Shown here: positions 42,976 to 54,635 of the stretch, in pieces
Position numbering within the stretch: position 1 is the stretch's first letter
Layout: each line of letters starts with the position of its first letter
From: Spinacia oleracea
Taxonomy: Eukaryota > Streptophyta > Magnoliopsida > Caryophyllales > Amaranthaceae
Direction of reading: 5' to 3'
Assembly: GCF_020520425.1 (NCBI RefSeq)
Contig: NC_079489.1
Span: 96,700,810 to 96,764,809 of the forward strand
Length of the DNA: 64,000 nt
The notes under the pieces: generated by a model
Seen by the model: the letters and a program-made list of their open reading frames with translations, nothing else
Told to the model about the DNA's origin: nothing
Databases searched by the model: none
Made by a program: the position numbers and the translations under genes

Positions 42976-43619
42976 GGGCCTTCCACCGGCTGCTAGTTTG
43001 CTCACTCACAGGAGAAGGGGCGAGCTCTCATGTATTAGCTGCTTCATGTTCATGGATTGAACGACCATCAAGATTGTGGTTCTGGTGCTTTGCGTGCACT
43101 GTTGGGTGGCCTGCAGCTGTTCATCTTGAAGCGCAAAAACACAACCTCCAGACTTCTTAGACAGGCCAGCCTGAAACCATTCAGTTAGTTAGATACAATA
43201 CTAACATGACTTGATCATAATTATGTAGGATTGCAGGATTCAGAGAGCTACTATACCCATGAATAAAAATTCCAGTTACGCATGCCACAGAACCAACTAA
43301 ATTAGGTTACAGCCTGAAACTTACTCAATTATAACTAAAAACAGGTTTTATTTATAAATATTAAAAACAATCAGCAATTTCATCCTCTCACGTGCCTCCT
43401 TCACCCTCTTAGTTGGACACCTTCATTACAACCGAAGCTTCAGCTTTACAGATTCCAGTTAACAGGTGTTAGGTAGTTAATTCGCCTACACGATCACCTC
43501 TTTTAAAAACAATTGAAGCACTCTTACCCCTTCCTGCAAGTTCAGAACTGTCTCGAATTCAACATCATATGCATATAAAGCACTTAAACCAATAATAATG
43601 CATATAATATCTAGCTTCA

Positions 43620-46540
43620 ATATATCAGGCCATTCAATCAAAGGCCAGTATTGCAGAGAAGTGTAAAACTAACCTGCAAATATTTAATCTCGGTTTCATC
43701 AACTGACTGGTTTTGTATATAACTCTGGATTTTATTAGCATGCTCCGAGTGCTTTTGACGGAGACCATCAATGACCACTTGAATACTATTAGCATCCTCT
43801 GCTATCAAATCCTGGAGTACTTTTAAGTTCACGGATAGCATCTGCTACATCCACAAATAGAATAGATGCTCAATCAATAAAATGTACTGGGCACTAGTCC
43901 AAGCTTAGGACAATAATTGAAGCTACTAAAATATGAATTGTTAGTAGAATATAGGTTTCAATGATCTACAACAGTTCAAAGAGAACTTCAATCACACTTG
44001 AATATCTCATATGAGTCATAGATAACCTGATACGGTAAATTCAGTTGTATCTTGTAATTTCATACACAAGCTCTTGATTACTTTTCCTCTTTGAAACTGC
44101 GCTAAGATAACGTTTAAATCACAAGGATAAACTCGGGAAAACCCCGCATTTGCAATTACCGGCACAACATGTGGTATTCGAGAAAAGGCTTCCAGTCCAA
44201 CGGTAGCATCTTCATCCACCTGCCACATGGTTAATCAACCAAAATACATGACCACAAAAGGTCAGACACATCAAAGTCGTATAACTCACAGTAAGCAAAG
44301 GTTGGTTGGAAGCAGCAGGACACTCCCAAGCAAATGTCATACTAAATGTTCAATGTAGGCTGACAACACCAGAATTGAATATCTCAAAGACCATACACAC
44401 CGCGATAAAGTACCACAATAAACATTAACTAATGTTTGACAAAATGCACTTACATATTCCTTAAATTCAGGGCTTAGCAAATGGACCGAAAGATTTTTCA
44501 TCAACAGCAATACCTAGTAATTTCAAAGGAAACATCATTAAATAACACAAGAAAGTATAGATCACAAACATATGAAAGGCTGATCGAAATATCTTTTGTT
44601 CAGTTAGGTTGATCTGAATATCTGATACTTGGTTATTTTATAACAGTATCCTTATCAGTCATCACAGATTATATGAAATGATGGTTGTAAAACAAGGTTA
44701 TAACGAGCATAACTGTTGCAGAATGTATTTTTGCTATTCAAGATGATGCAAAACAAAAGGTACAAAATAGCCCTGAGAGCATGAAAGTTGGAAAAAACTA
44801 TTATTTAGATGCAGGGAGGTGCAACTACCTTGACCTTGACCTGTTGATGAACTTATAGGTGTTGGTTGCATAGCAGGTTCCACACAGATATCTGATGAAT
44901 ACTTTGACAGAAGAGAGAGAGCAAATCCCGAGTCGTCAGCTGAAACTATCAGTGTCCTGCTTACGGTTTGACCAACGGAAATCCCATTTAGAAGTGGCTC
45001 ATAAATTGTTTCTTGATTAATTCTGAAGTACAGATCAGGAGGCTGTGACATTGTAGGCCAATTTACAGTTTGAGTTTGTGGGCAGCAAAACTGATGGAGC
45101 ATTCCATCTGCTGCATTTTGAAAAGTTTATAAATTATCATGAAACAAGTCCTAAGATGATATATATGTAGGGAATATGTAAAGAAATTTAGCTGAGAATT
45201 GATTATATCACCTGTATGATATGACAAAAAGCCAGCAGCAAAACTAGGCATGTAAAATGCTTCAGGCTGTCTCTTCCTCCTACGTCAATTATGTCCATCC
45301 AACGGTTTTCTGCAGCTTCTCTTAACCTCGTCAAGCTCTTCAAGGGACCGAAACCTAAGGGATTGCAGTATATACTATGACAGGAACAACAAACCAAAGA
45401 TATAGCAAATCATAGGTTATGCAGTAGAATCAATGCAGCAGCACTATAAAATCATTACTCTATGTACCTATATTTTCATATGGACCAACTTTTCTACAAT
45501 CAATGTAAAATCATTACTCTATGTACCTACATTTTCATATGGATAATCTTTTTTACAATCAACACTGTAAATCATTACTCCATGTACCTACATTTTCATA
45601 TGGACAACCTTTTCTACAATCAACACCACTAAGTTAATATATAAAATGGTTTCTTATCAGCTCAATGAAAACGTCAGGTCACAAGGCGCACAATACCTTA
45701 AACGAGGTCAATAGCATATCAATTAGTTTAGTTATAAGATAATAATTTCATAATTTCACCTAATTAGGCCGGCTTAGAGCCTGTAGAGGGTAATAATGAC
45801 ATTTCTTTTGAGACAGAAGGAGTATCATTCTTTTACCTGCTACACTTCTGGCAGAACGACGAATCCTTCCAAGCAACAATAATAACAACAACGTCTTAGA
45901 GTGCCTCTCGTATACCTTATGGCGGCGGTGGTATTCCCTGCATTGAGTAAGGTCAGAAACATTTAGAATGGATTATTTCAGGATCTGGAAGATTTCTGGC
46001 TTCTTGTGTATTTCTTTAAGATCTACCCACACTAAGACATCAATTTAACCCCCTCTTCATTTCTCTAACTGAGAATTTAAATTTTTTTCGATCTAAATCT
46101 GTTAATTCAAAGAAAATAAGTATAATTAATCCTTTATTTGCAAATTCCATCAAAAATAATTCTACATAATGTAGTGTAGTTTGATTTAATTGTTTCTCAT
46201 TCTGTGCATTTATCAAGCGGCAATGCTTCAATTAAATTAATTTGACCTAAAATAATTCTACCTAATATATCAAGAATTCCTTACTCTTTTTTATATTGGG
46301 AATTAACAAGTCTAGAATTCCTTAGTCATACATACAATTAGATAATTAAAAATATTCGTAATCCTAGGCTATTAGTTGAATAAATAGTATGAAAAACAAA
46401 TTTGAGAATACTAACCTCGGAATTGACGGAAGCGACGGGACACACGACATTCACCGGAAGCCTAGAGGCGGTGGGAAAGGCGTCGGCAGTAAATTGAGGA
46501 GATAGGTGGAAGGCGGTGGTTAAGGCGCGACGATGCTTTG
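43620..46540 (-). pseudogene. Unidentified exon-like pieces in CACTA-B, minus strand
   Basis: Several minus-strand stretches look like exons of a captured gene because they end in splice-like borders. 45,357-45,211 contains LREAAENRWMDIIDVGGRD in one frame and YMPSFAAGFLSYHTG in another, then GTGATA. 45,104-44,830 has LYFRINQETIYEPLLNGISV and RTLIVSADDSGFALSLLSKY. 44,228-44,030 has DEDATVGLEAFSRIPHVVPV. 43,841-43,676 has LIAEDANSIQVVIDGLRQKH, predicted helical or coiled. I do not recognise the protein. All pieces share one strand and plausible order, with a possible 5' UTR near 46,540-46,430. It could be one host gene or several. Confidence 0.4.
45447..45628. repeat. Tandem repeat, three copies of about 62 bp
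   Basis: Each copy has ATCATTACTCYATGTACCTA, then YATTTTCATATGGA and a CTTTTYTACAATCAA block. It lies within an apparent intron of the unidentified captured gene. Confidence 0.85.
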
Positions 46541-47020
46541 CTTTTGTGGGGTTTCAATCTCGCCTTCAGTTTGCTCTTAGTTTTTTTTTTCTTTTCTTTT
46601 TTTGGAGTTTGCTTTTTCTTTTGGGTAGTATATTGGGGATTGCCGCCTAATTACTTTGTGTTTCAATTGAAAAAATTAGTTCTCTTGCTTTTGGGTTTCT
46701 TTGATGGAGTATTGCAGCCGCTAATAATGTAGATTATATTATTAATAAGTTTTTTATTATTAGAAAATCTTTTTCTAAAATCCAGAATACACAACCGTTA
46801 TCGTAAACACAGCTTTGTATTTTATCGATTATTTTAAATTAAGTAATTATTTTTGTTATTGTAAATAATATAAGACGGTTAGGTAAGTTAACCGTTCTCT
46901 ATTCTTCCCTTCACACAACTGTTATAAGTGAAATGCGTACTCTATACTTCTAGAAAACGTTTAACAAACTTAACAGTTCTCTATTCAGCGTTTCTTATTC
47001 CAAGTTTTGTAGTAGTGTAT

Positions 47021-48996
47021 GGATATGCTAGATTAGTCAATGGACTTTATTTATTAGATCACCACAAACAAGTTTATAACATAAATACCAAAAAGGCCAA
47101 AAAGAATGATTCAGATCTCACTTATCTTTGGCATTGTCGTTTAGGCAATATTAACATGAAGCGCATAGAAAGACTTCAAAAGGAAGGAATTCTAGAACCA
47201 TTTGACTTAGAGGATTATGGTAAGTGCGAATCATGTTTACTTCGCAAAATGACAAAGCAACCTTTCTCTAAAGTTGGAGAAAGAGCAATTGAACTATTGG
47301 GTTTAATCCATACAGATGTATGTGGACCAATGAGTACAAATGCTAGAGGTGGTTTCAGCTACTTTATCACTTTCACTGATGACTTCAGTAGATATGGTTA
47401 TGTCTACCTAATGAAGCATAAGTCTGAATCCTTTGACAAATTCAAGGAATTTCATAGTGAAGTAGAGAATCAGTTAGGCAAGAAGATTAAGGCACTGCGA
47501 TCTGATAGAGGCGTTGAATATCTGATCTATGAATTTGATGACCATCTGAAAGAATGTGGAATTCTTTCAAAATTGACTCCTCCAGGAACACCTCAATGGA
47601 ACGGTGTGTCAAAACAGAGGTACAAAACCTTGTTAGACATGGTTAGATCAATGATGGGTCAGGCCGAACTTCCAATAGAATTTTGGGGACATGCACTAAA
47701 CACAGCTGCACTCACACTAAGTAGAGCTCCGTCTAAAGCTGTCGAAAAGACTCCATATGAGTTATGGTTTGGAAAGCCTCCAAATGTGTCTTTTCTTAAG
47801 ATTTGGGGTTGTGAAGTATACGTCAAACGATTAATTTCAGACAAACTTCAACCAAAATCTGACAAATGTATCCTTGTGGGCTATCCAAAGGAAACAAAGG
47901 GGTAATACTTCTACAATACATCTGAGAACAAGGTGTTTGTTGCTCGAGATGGTATCTTTTTAGAAAGAGATCACATTTACAATATGACAAGTGGGAGAAA
48001 AGTAGACCTCGAAGAAATTCGAGTCAAACAACAAACTCTAGAGAATGCTCAGGAAGACATTCAGGTTGAAACTCAGAGATCTTTAGAAGTATCTGGTGAG
48101 AATCAGGAACCATCTAGAAATGTAACCCCGCGTAGATCGCAGAGATATAGGTCTCAACCGGAAAGGTGCTTAGGTATTTTGACGAACGAGAGCCATGAAG
48201 TTCTATTGCTGGAAAGCGATGAACCTGCGACTTACAAACAAGCTATGACGGACCCTAGCTCCAAGCAATGGCAAGAAGCCATGCAGTCTGAATTAGACTC
48301 AATGTCTGAAAACCAAGTTTGGTATTTGGTCGATTTTCCAGATGGCTACCAAGCCATAGGAAGCAAATGGGTTTTCAAACTGAAAAAGGATAAGGATGGA
48401 AAACTAGAAGCTTTAAAAGCTAGATTGGTTGCAAAAGGTTACAAGCAAGTCCACGGTGTGGATTACGATGAAACCTTTTCACCAGTTGCAATGCTGAAGT
48501 CTATTCGGATAATGTTAGCAATCGCTGCATATTACGATTACGAAATATGGCAGATGGATGTCAAAACCGCTTTCTTAAAAGGCGTTTTAACAGAAACTGT
48601 GTTTATGACACAGCCTGAGGGTTTTGAGGATCCAAAGAATGCTAAAAAGGTATGCAAGCTTAAGAAATCCATTTACGGATTAAAGCAAGCATCAAGGAGC
48701 TGTAATATACATTTTGATGAAGCAGTCAGTGACTTTGGCTTCATCAAGAACGCAGACGAATCTTTTGTATACAAGATGGTCAGTGGGAAAAAAATTGCTT
48801 TTCTGGTATTATATATCGGCGACATATTACTTATCGGAAATGACATTCCTATGTTGAACTCTATCAAGATTTGGCTTGGGAAATGTTTTTCGATGAAGGA
48901 TCTAGGAGAAGCACAGTACATATTGGGCATCAAGATTTACAGAGATAGATCTAAAAAGATGATTGGACTTAGTCAAAGCACTTATATCAATAAGGT
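47021..48996 (+). pseudogene. Copia-1 integrase and reverse transcriptase segment
   Basis: Integrase: WHCRLGNINMKRI (zinc-site His changed to Asn), HTDVCGPMSTNARGGFSYF, ALRSDRGVEY, and WNGVSKQRYKTLLDM, where the catalytic Glu is Lys (Copia-2 has VSERRNRT). A TAA at 47,903-47,905 interrupts the frame. The RT follows: EAMQSELDSMSENQVW, SPVAMLKSIRIMLA, WQMDVKTAFLKG, YGLKQASRS. The catalytic box reads VLYIGDILLIGND instead of YVDD. The RT is broken at 48,996 by the mini-copia inside TYINKV and resumes at 57,466. It cannot be catalytically active. Confidence 0.92.
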
Positions 48997-49427
48997 TTGT
49001 TAGGAAATAAACACAACTTAGTTAAGTTGACAAAAACGGACTTGTTTGATTTAATATATTGTTTCCTAGTTTAATTAGAATTGTAATTAGGAAAGTAGAT
49101 ATGTTTTGGTATGTAACAATCTCTAGAATTATTTAGACTTGGGGAGCAAGTATAGTTCTAGTAGACGTGGGTTTCTAGTTTAGCCTATAAAAGGTTGTTT
49201 AGGCCTAGCTAGAAAATAAGAGGGAAAAATACATTGGTGAGAGGAATCATCAATTGAGGGGTTATTGTGTTATTTTGTAGGAACTTAATAATACGATAAT
49301 ATTTGAGGGGATGAAATCTAAATTTCCTCATAAACACTTGTGTCTATTATTATTTTCTTTGCTATTTGCCCTATATTATATTTGTGGGTTTGTTCTCAAT
49401 CGTTCGTGGCACGCGTTCGGTTATAAC
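48997..49427 (+). repeat. Mini-copia 5' LTR (431 bp)
   Basis: Starts TTGTTAGGAAATAAACAC and ends GTTCGGTTATAAC. TATA box TATAAAAG at 49,186-49,193. It matches the split 3' LTR (50,723-50,993 plus 57,295-57,460) with small indels near the start. Confidence 0.88.
49186..49193 (+). promoter_or_regulatory. TATA box of mini-copia LTR
   Basis: TATAAAAG, repeated at 50,919-50,926 in the 3' LTR. Confidence 0.65.
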
Positions 49428-49431
49428 AAAC

Positions 49432-49444
49432 TGGTATCAAGAGC
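49432..49444 (+). other. Mini-copia primer binding site
   Basis: TGGTATCAAGAGC, close to the initiator-methionine tRNA type (TGGTATCAGAGC). Four bases separate it from the LTR. Confidence 0.8.
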
Positions 49445-49456
49445 TGGGTATTAGCC

Positions 49457-50722
49457 ATGGATGATTTCAGGAACAAGTATAAGGTAGAACGTTTTAATGG
49501 GAAGACGAATTTCTCATTATGGCAAAGTACAATTAAGGATATTCTTATACATCAAGGTCTTCACAAGACTTTGGAGGATAAGAAACCCGATTCGGTGGAC
49601 AAGGACAAGTGGGAGGATATGCAACTACGGGCTACTAGTACGATCAGATTGGCTCTTGCACCGGAGATCAAGTACAACGTCTTAGAGGATAATAATCCAA
49701 AAGAGTTGTGGGAGAAATTGATTAAGATGTACGCATCTAAGTCATTGGCCAACAAGTTGTTCTTGAAAAAAGACCTTTATTCACTCGAGATGGAGGAAGA
49801 CAGCGCACTACAAGATCATCTGAATAAGTTTAATGGATTAATCACCCAATTGGCAAGTTTAGATGTGAAAATCGAGGAGGAGGACAAAGCAATTTTATTG
49901 TTGACATCTCTCCCTAAAAGGTATAACTCTGTGATAACTAGTTTACTTGTAGGGAAGACAACAATTGCTTTGGACGATATTGTGGTGGTGTTATTCGAGG
50001 CGGAGAGGTTCATGAATCAAGGGGGATCATCATCAATCCATGGAGGAGCAGGATTGGTAGCGGAGGGTAGTAGCAATAACTGGAAAGGCAAGAAGAAGGC
50101 GAGCAATACAAACCCTAATATCAAGTGTTGGTACTGTGACGAGGTAGGACATATACAATCAAAGTGTCCTAGGTACAAGGAAGACTTGATGGCGTTGAGG
50201 AACGGAAGGGTTAGAGGTGCTTCTACTATTGCTATTGATGAGGATATGGCTCTAATGGTGGAGGAGAGTAAAGATCCAAAAGAGGGTTGAATTTTAGATT
50301 CGGGATGCTCACAACATATTTGTTGTAGGAAGCAGTGGTTTACTTCTTATAAACAAAGTGGTGGATTGTGTGTTACCTTGCCTGACGAGGAAGAGGCTAA
50401 GGTTGAGGGTACAGGTGAGGTTGAGATCAAGACACATGATGGGAAGACTCGAAAATTACAAGAGGTGAGGTACATTTCGAGACTTGATCGCAATCTTATA
50501 TCTTTGGGTCGTTTGGATGGCTTGGGTTATGCTATTCATATTGAGGGAGGTCGTTTGGAGGTCACCAAGGCTAGGAGTGTGATCTTGAACGGACGACATA
50601 ACAAACAAAATCTCTTCATACTTGAAGGAGGTAATGAGGGACAAATTTTGGCTCAAGGGAAGGCAAGCTCCGAAAGTTGTTCGTTAGTTCACGAAGAGAC
50701 TAAGTTGAGTTTAAGGGAAGGT
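49457..50722 (+). pseudogene. Mini-copia gag-protease, one in-frame stop
   Basis: Starts at ATG 49,457 (MDDFRNKYKVERFNGKTNFS). Gag shows WQSTIKDILIHQGLHKTLED, ELWEKLIKMYASKSLANKLF and SLPKRYNSVITSLL. The zinc knuckle CWYCDEVGHIQSKC is intact. A TGA at 50,288-50,290 precedes the protease motif ILDSGCSQHICC, where relatives have Trp. The frame then reads IKTHDGKTRKLQEVRYISRL and ARSVILNGRHNKQNLFIL, and stops being recognisable at KLSLREG, where the 3' LTR begins. Gag would package RNA; with the stop only gag, without protease, could be made. Confidence 0.9.
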
Positions 50723-50993
50723 TTATTAGGAAATAAACACAACTTAGTTAAGTTGACAGAAATACGAAACAGACTTGTTTGATTTAATATATTGTTTCCT
50801 AGTTTAATTAGAATTGTAATTAGGAAAGTAGATATATTTTGGTATGTAACAATCTCTAGAATTATTTAGACTTGGGGAGCAAGTATAATTCTAGTAGACG
50901 TGGGTTTCTAGTTTAGCCTATAAAAGGTGGTTTAGGCCTAGCTAGAAAATAAGAGGGGAAAATACATTGGAGAGAGGAATCATCAATTGAGGG
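50723..50993 (+). repeat. Mini-copia 3' LTR, left part
   Basis: Begins TTATTAGGAAATAAACAC after a purine-rich AAGGGAAGG. Interrupted by CACTA-C after GAGGG (TSD GGG, 50,991-50,993). Confidence 0.88.
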
Positions 50994-51689
50994 CACTAGT
51001 AGAAAAAATATCATTTGCAGCGCGCATAAAAGGGGCTTTTTGCAGCGTTTTTTAGCGCTGCAATTGTGATGGCTGCAAATAGTAGACTTTTATTCTCAGC
51101 GAACTAAAATGCTGCAAAAAACCATTAATTGCAGCGCATGGTGTTTCACATGCGTTGCAAATTGTCCATTTTTCACAGCCCTTGCAGTACACAGGCGCTA
51201 CAAAAAGAGGTTTCAAAGCTACATTTCTAACACTATTCGCAACATTCACTCAACGATGCGCGCTGCAAATAGTACATTTATTTTACAAAAAAAAATCACC
51301 CACCGTCTGATTATAGCAATAAACACCAAGCCACCATCACATTCTAAGCCAAACCAACAATTGATATTCAATCAATCTAGATATTACATCAACATTTCTA
51401 TCCTAATTAAAACAATCAGATGAACAATACTCAGTACCTGACTAAATCAATAAACACAAAATGACCACCTTATAATATTATAAACACCGATGATGCTGAT
51501 ACAAAGGAGCCATGCTAAAACAATTGGTGCAAACATGAAAGAAACCCTATGTGTTCCATGATGTTGGAGAGAAAGAAGGACTACCAAAATGATGCAGGAA
51601 ACCACAACGACATAATCTGCAAATTAAGATATTATTTGTCAAAATCATTGTAAATTTCATTGCAGCTGTTGCATGTTTCTGAAACACTT

Positions 51690-52424
51690 TAGTAATGCCT
51701 CTCTTTCTTCCTTTTTTCCCCTTCGATTTGTGGACGAAGTAGAACTTAATTTCATGAAGTCCCGTGAATTTTAGACGAACTCCAGACACTGCCGAAAGAA
51801 CTGGAAGAATATATGATATGCTTATATGATCATCAAATGAGTTAACATAATGCAGAACGATCACAAAAAATGGACAAAGAAACAGGTCTCACTATTGTTG
51901 CCTTTGTTCGGGCCTTTTCAGACTGTGATATGTAAGATTAGCAGATAGTAAATTACTTTAGTAGATAGACTGAAAACTGTTGCTCAGTGATTGGTGGTAT
52001 AATGTCATAATGAACATCCTATAAAAAGAATTAATGAGATTACACTTTGATTAACATCTGTAATCACTTGTCATAATTAGACTGTTAGAAAATTTGATAC
52101 GAAGCTTTAAGAAAAATTGTGATAAGCCGACAGGCGACGGGACTGGGTGGGCAACAATAGGTTCCAACAAAAATAAAGAAACTGTTACCTGATATTGCTG
52201 GTGTGAGAACACCATCACCAATAGTCATACATGTTGCCAGAAAAACAAAGATCAGCAACGCTTTATGAAATCTTTCATGCTTTTCAAATGGTAGCTTGAA
52301 AGCAGAATTCCTTGCTGTCTGCTCAGATCCCTCAATAGATATATTGCAGATAACTTCTCATCAGTATGAAGAACACCAAGGTTTGCATGCCGGCATAGCA
52401 ATGAGTACAAGGCAAAAGTGCCGC
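51690..52424 (-). pseudogene. Captured exons of a HAK/KUP/KT potassium transporter
   Basis: The minus-strand exon 52,424-52,189 begins after CAG with GGTFALYSLLCRHANLGVL and ends, in another frame, with FLATCMTIGDGVLTPAIS before GTAACAG. The next exon starts at 51,800 after TTCCAG and continues VLSAVSGVRLKFTGLHEIKF. These are adjacent conserved blocks of plant HAK/KUP/KT K+ transporters (cytosolic loop GGTFALYSLLCRHA and the TPAISVLSAVSG membrane segment). Native exon order and splice borders are kept. A frameshift within the first exon breaks it. It was probably acquired by transduplication, since it lies inside CACTA-C ends. Confidence 0.75.
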
Positions 52425-52489
52425 CTGGACACAAGTGAAAAACTGACGTATCATACATCGAGTTCGAGTAATGAGTCATAACCTTTGTA

Positions 52490-53120
52490 TCACCTCACAT
52501 GAACACACACATCATACATAAGCAGACTTCAGACTTCCTATTATTCAGCATTAGAAAAACAAGAAGCTTTCAGTTGCAAATGTAGAAGACAATCAAATTG
52601 AGCAAAATCCTCCACTACTCGTCATCTTAGAGTTCTACCAATAGCATAAAGTAGGAACCAACTCCCATGTGATTAGCTTAATTCCACGCATCCCCCCCCC
52701 CCCCCCAACACACCCACCCTAAATGAATAGATAACAAATACTCGATTTTCTTGCCAAAGCTTAGCTAGCTTCAGAATTCTCTCACAAGTGAAGGATAAAG
52801 AGTCACGATCTTAGTCTCACTTCACATGAACAACACACACATCATACACAACCAGACTTCCTATTATTCAGTATTACAAAGCCAGCAAGAAGCTTTTAGT
52901 TGCAAATATAGAAGACAATATAATGGAATACAATCCTTGAATCCTTGTGCATTCTGGACTTCTATCAATAGCTTAAAGCAAGAACGAGCTCCCCTGTGAG
53001 CAGCTTATACACAGTGATAGATAAACTTCGCGCATATCCCCTTTCCCCCCCTTAAAAAGTTGAGAAAAAAACTCTTATCATGTCATTTATGAGTGTGGGC
53101 TCACTCACTCAAAGCTTAGC
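52490..53120. repeat. Direct duplication, two diverged copies of about 310 bp
   Basis: 52,490-52,810 and 52,813-53,120 share CACATGAAC, CACACACATCATACA, GACTTCCTATTATTCAG, AAGCTTTYAGTTGCAAAT and AGAAGACAAT in the same order. Each holds a C-rich run. It lies in an apparent intron between the first-exon piece and the transporter exons. Confidence 0.75.
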
Positions 53121-53413
53121 TAGTTTCAAAATGCTCTTTCATTATTAAATTACCTAACGAACCAGACAAACAACGAAACACCAATTAAATGGAAACAAAT
53201 TATTCCAAAAACTACACACCTTTAGGCATCCCCATCTCGTGCTCGAATTTCCCCTGCATTTAACGAGGCACACCAGCTTCATCTACAAGTTCATCCAACC
53301 TCTTCCGGGTACTTTTCAAGAATTTATTTCAATTTATTCAAAACAAACAATGAATTAGCGGAAAGATGATATGAAAAGGGAATAAGGTTTAGGAGAGAGA
53401 AAGAGGAACAAAC

Positions 53414-53524
53414 CTGAGATTTAGAATCCTTGATAGCAGCGGCATCGGAAGCATCGGCATTCGGAAACTCGCCGTGGTAGAGAGCAGCGAGTTCTCCTTC
53501 TCCGTAATTTTTGTTCTCCTTCAT
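53414..53524 (-). pseudogene. Captured first exon of an unidentified gene in CACTA-C
   Basis: ATG at 53,524 is preceded by a pyrimidine-rich 5'-UTR-like stretch (to about 53,700). It opens 37 codons (MKENKNYGEGELAALYHGEF ... AAIKDSKSQ) before a donor GTTTG at 53,413. A possible following exon near 53,310-53,222 reads TRKRLDELVDEAGVP, then a stop. I do not recognise the protein. It lies upstream of, and on the same strand as, the potassium-transporter exons, so a chimeric transcript is conceivable. Confidence 0.45.
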
Positions 53525-53799
53525 TAGAGATTTTTTCTGTAAATTCAAGAAAATCTAGTAGAGTAAAATTGATAACCAAAATCACCAAACAAAGTAGAAG
53601 GAAATCTAGGAATGAAATTTGATTCAGAATGAATATGTAATGGAGAAGAGTATGAGCGTTAGATCTAAGCTCAGAGAGGAGAGAGAAAGAGAGGCAGTGA
53701 GGGATGCGAGAGATTGAGGGAATTAGATTTAGATCTCGAGGATTATTCGCAGCAAATCCTGGTAAACCGCGTTGTGATAATTAGTTTTAATTTTAATAA

Positions 53800-53944
53800 C
53801 AAACATTCGCAGCGTTTAATGATAAAACAAGGTTGCGATTTCCTCATTTATTCATTGACCCGCGTTGACCGTAAGTTATTGCACCGATCTCAATTAGTGA
53901 AGGCTGCGAATGAAGGGTTGCTAATGAGGTTTTTTCTACTAGTG
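53800..53944. repeat. Internal CACTA-type right end within CACTA-C
   Basis: TTTTTTCTACTAGTG at 53,930-53,944 is the complement of the left end CACTAGTAGAAAAAA. It is preceded by TTCATTGACCCGCGTTGACC and GCTGCGAA motifs also found before the outer right end (57,150-57,275). It may mark an inner element, 50,994-53,944. Confidence 0.7.
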
Positions 53945-54635
53945 AAGCTTTGAATAGGGTGACTAAGAGTCTAAGAACAAATAACATTTAATAATAAAAA
54001 GAAATAGCAGGCTAAAACTTAAAGTTCAGAGACTACTACTGATATTTCTTTCCCTTTTCTACAATTTCAACTATTATAGGAAATGACATATTGTCTCTCC
54101 TACCATCTCTTTCCCTTTTCTACAATTTCTTGTGGCAATCAACACCAAACATGCATTCACAATTTCACACGAATACATGTCACTATTCGTGCGAAAAAAA
54201 TTGAAATGTATATTACTACTATTGTACTTCGTATATTACTAGTAATGTCAAAAAGAGTTGTATTATTTAATACTAGATGCAAAAAACGAGTGTCTTAAAT
54301 TTCAAAACTAACCTATACGACCATCATTTCAAACGAGTATATAAAATGTGAGGACATTTCAGATATTTCAAGTGTACACTCAATTTATCAGGAGCTCACT
54401 TATTTTGTTTTTATAGCAATCAATTTCATAAATAATACCCCATTTTCAATAGTTATGTTTTTTTTAATTATTAATTAAGATCAATGTAATTTTCTATGAT
54501 AATCATATGTTTAAATTTTCTTGGCCCTCGGAATATATTTAGTCAAGATCCGCCAATGCATGCACCTGATTCTGTATTGGCTAAATGATAATAATACTAA
54601 TAAGGTACATTCAGATTAGAGTGAAAGGAAAGTAC
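53945..54635. other. CACTA-C spacer, nothing recognised
   Basis: AT-rich sequence between the internal terminus and the channel exons. A short duplication of TCTCTTTCCCTTTTCTACAA occurs near 54,048 and 54,107. No gene or motif is supported. Confidence 0.5.

Noticed and set aside
43620..46540. Assignment of the CACTA-B cargo to a named host gene
   Set aside because: Several candidates were considered, but no block was distinctive enough; naming would be a guess.
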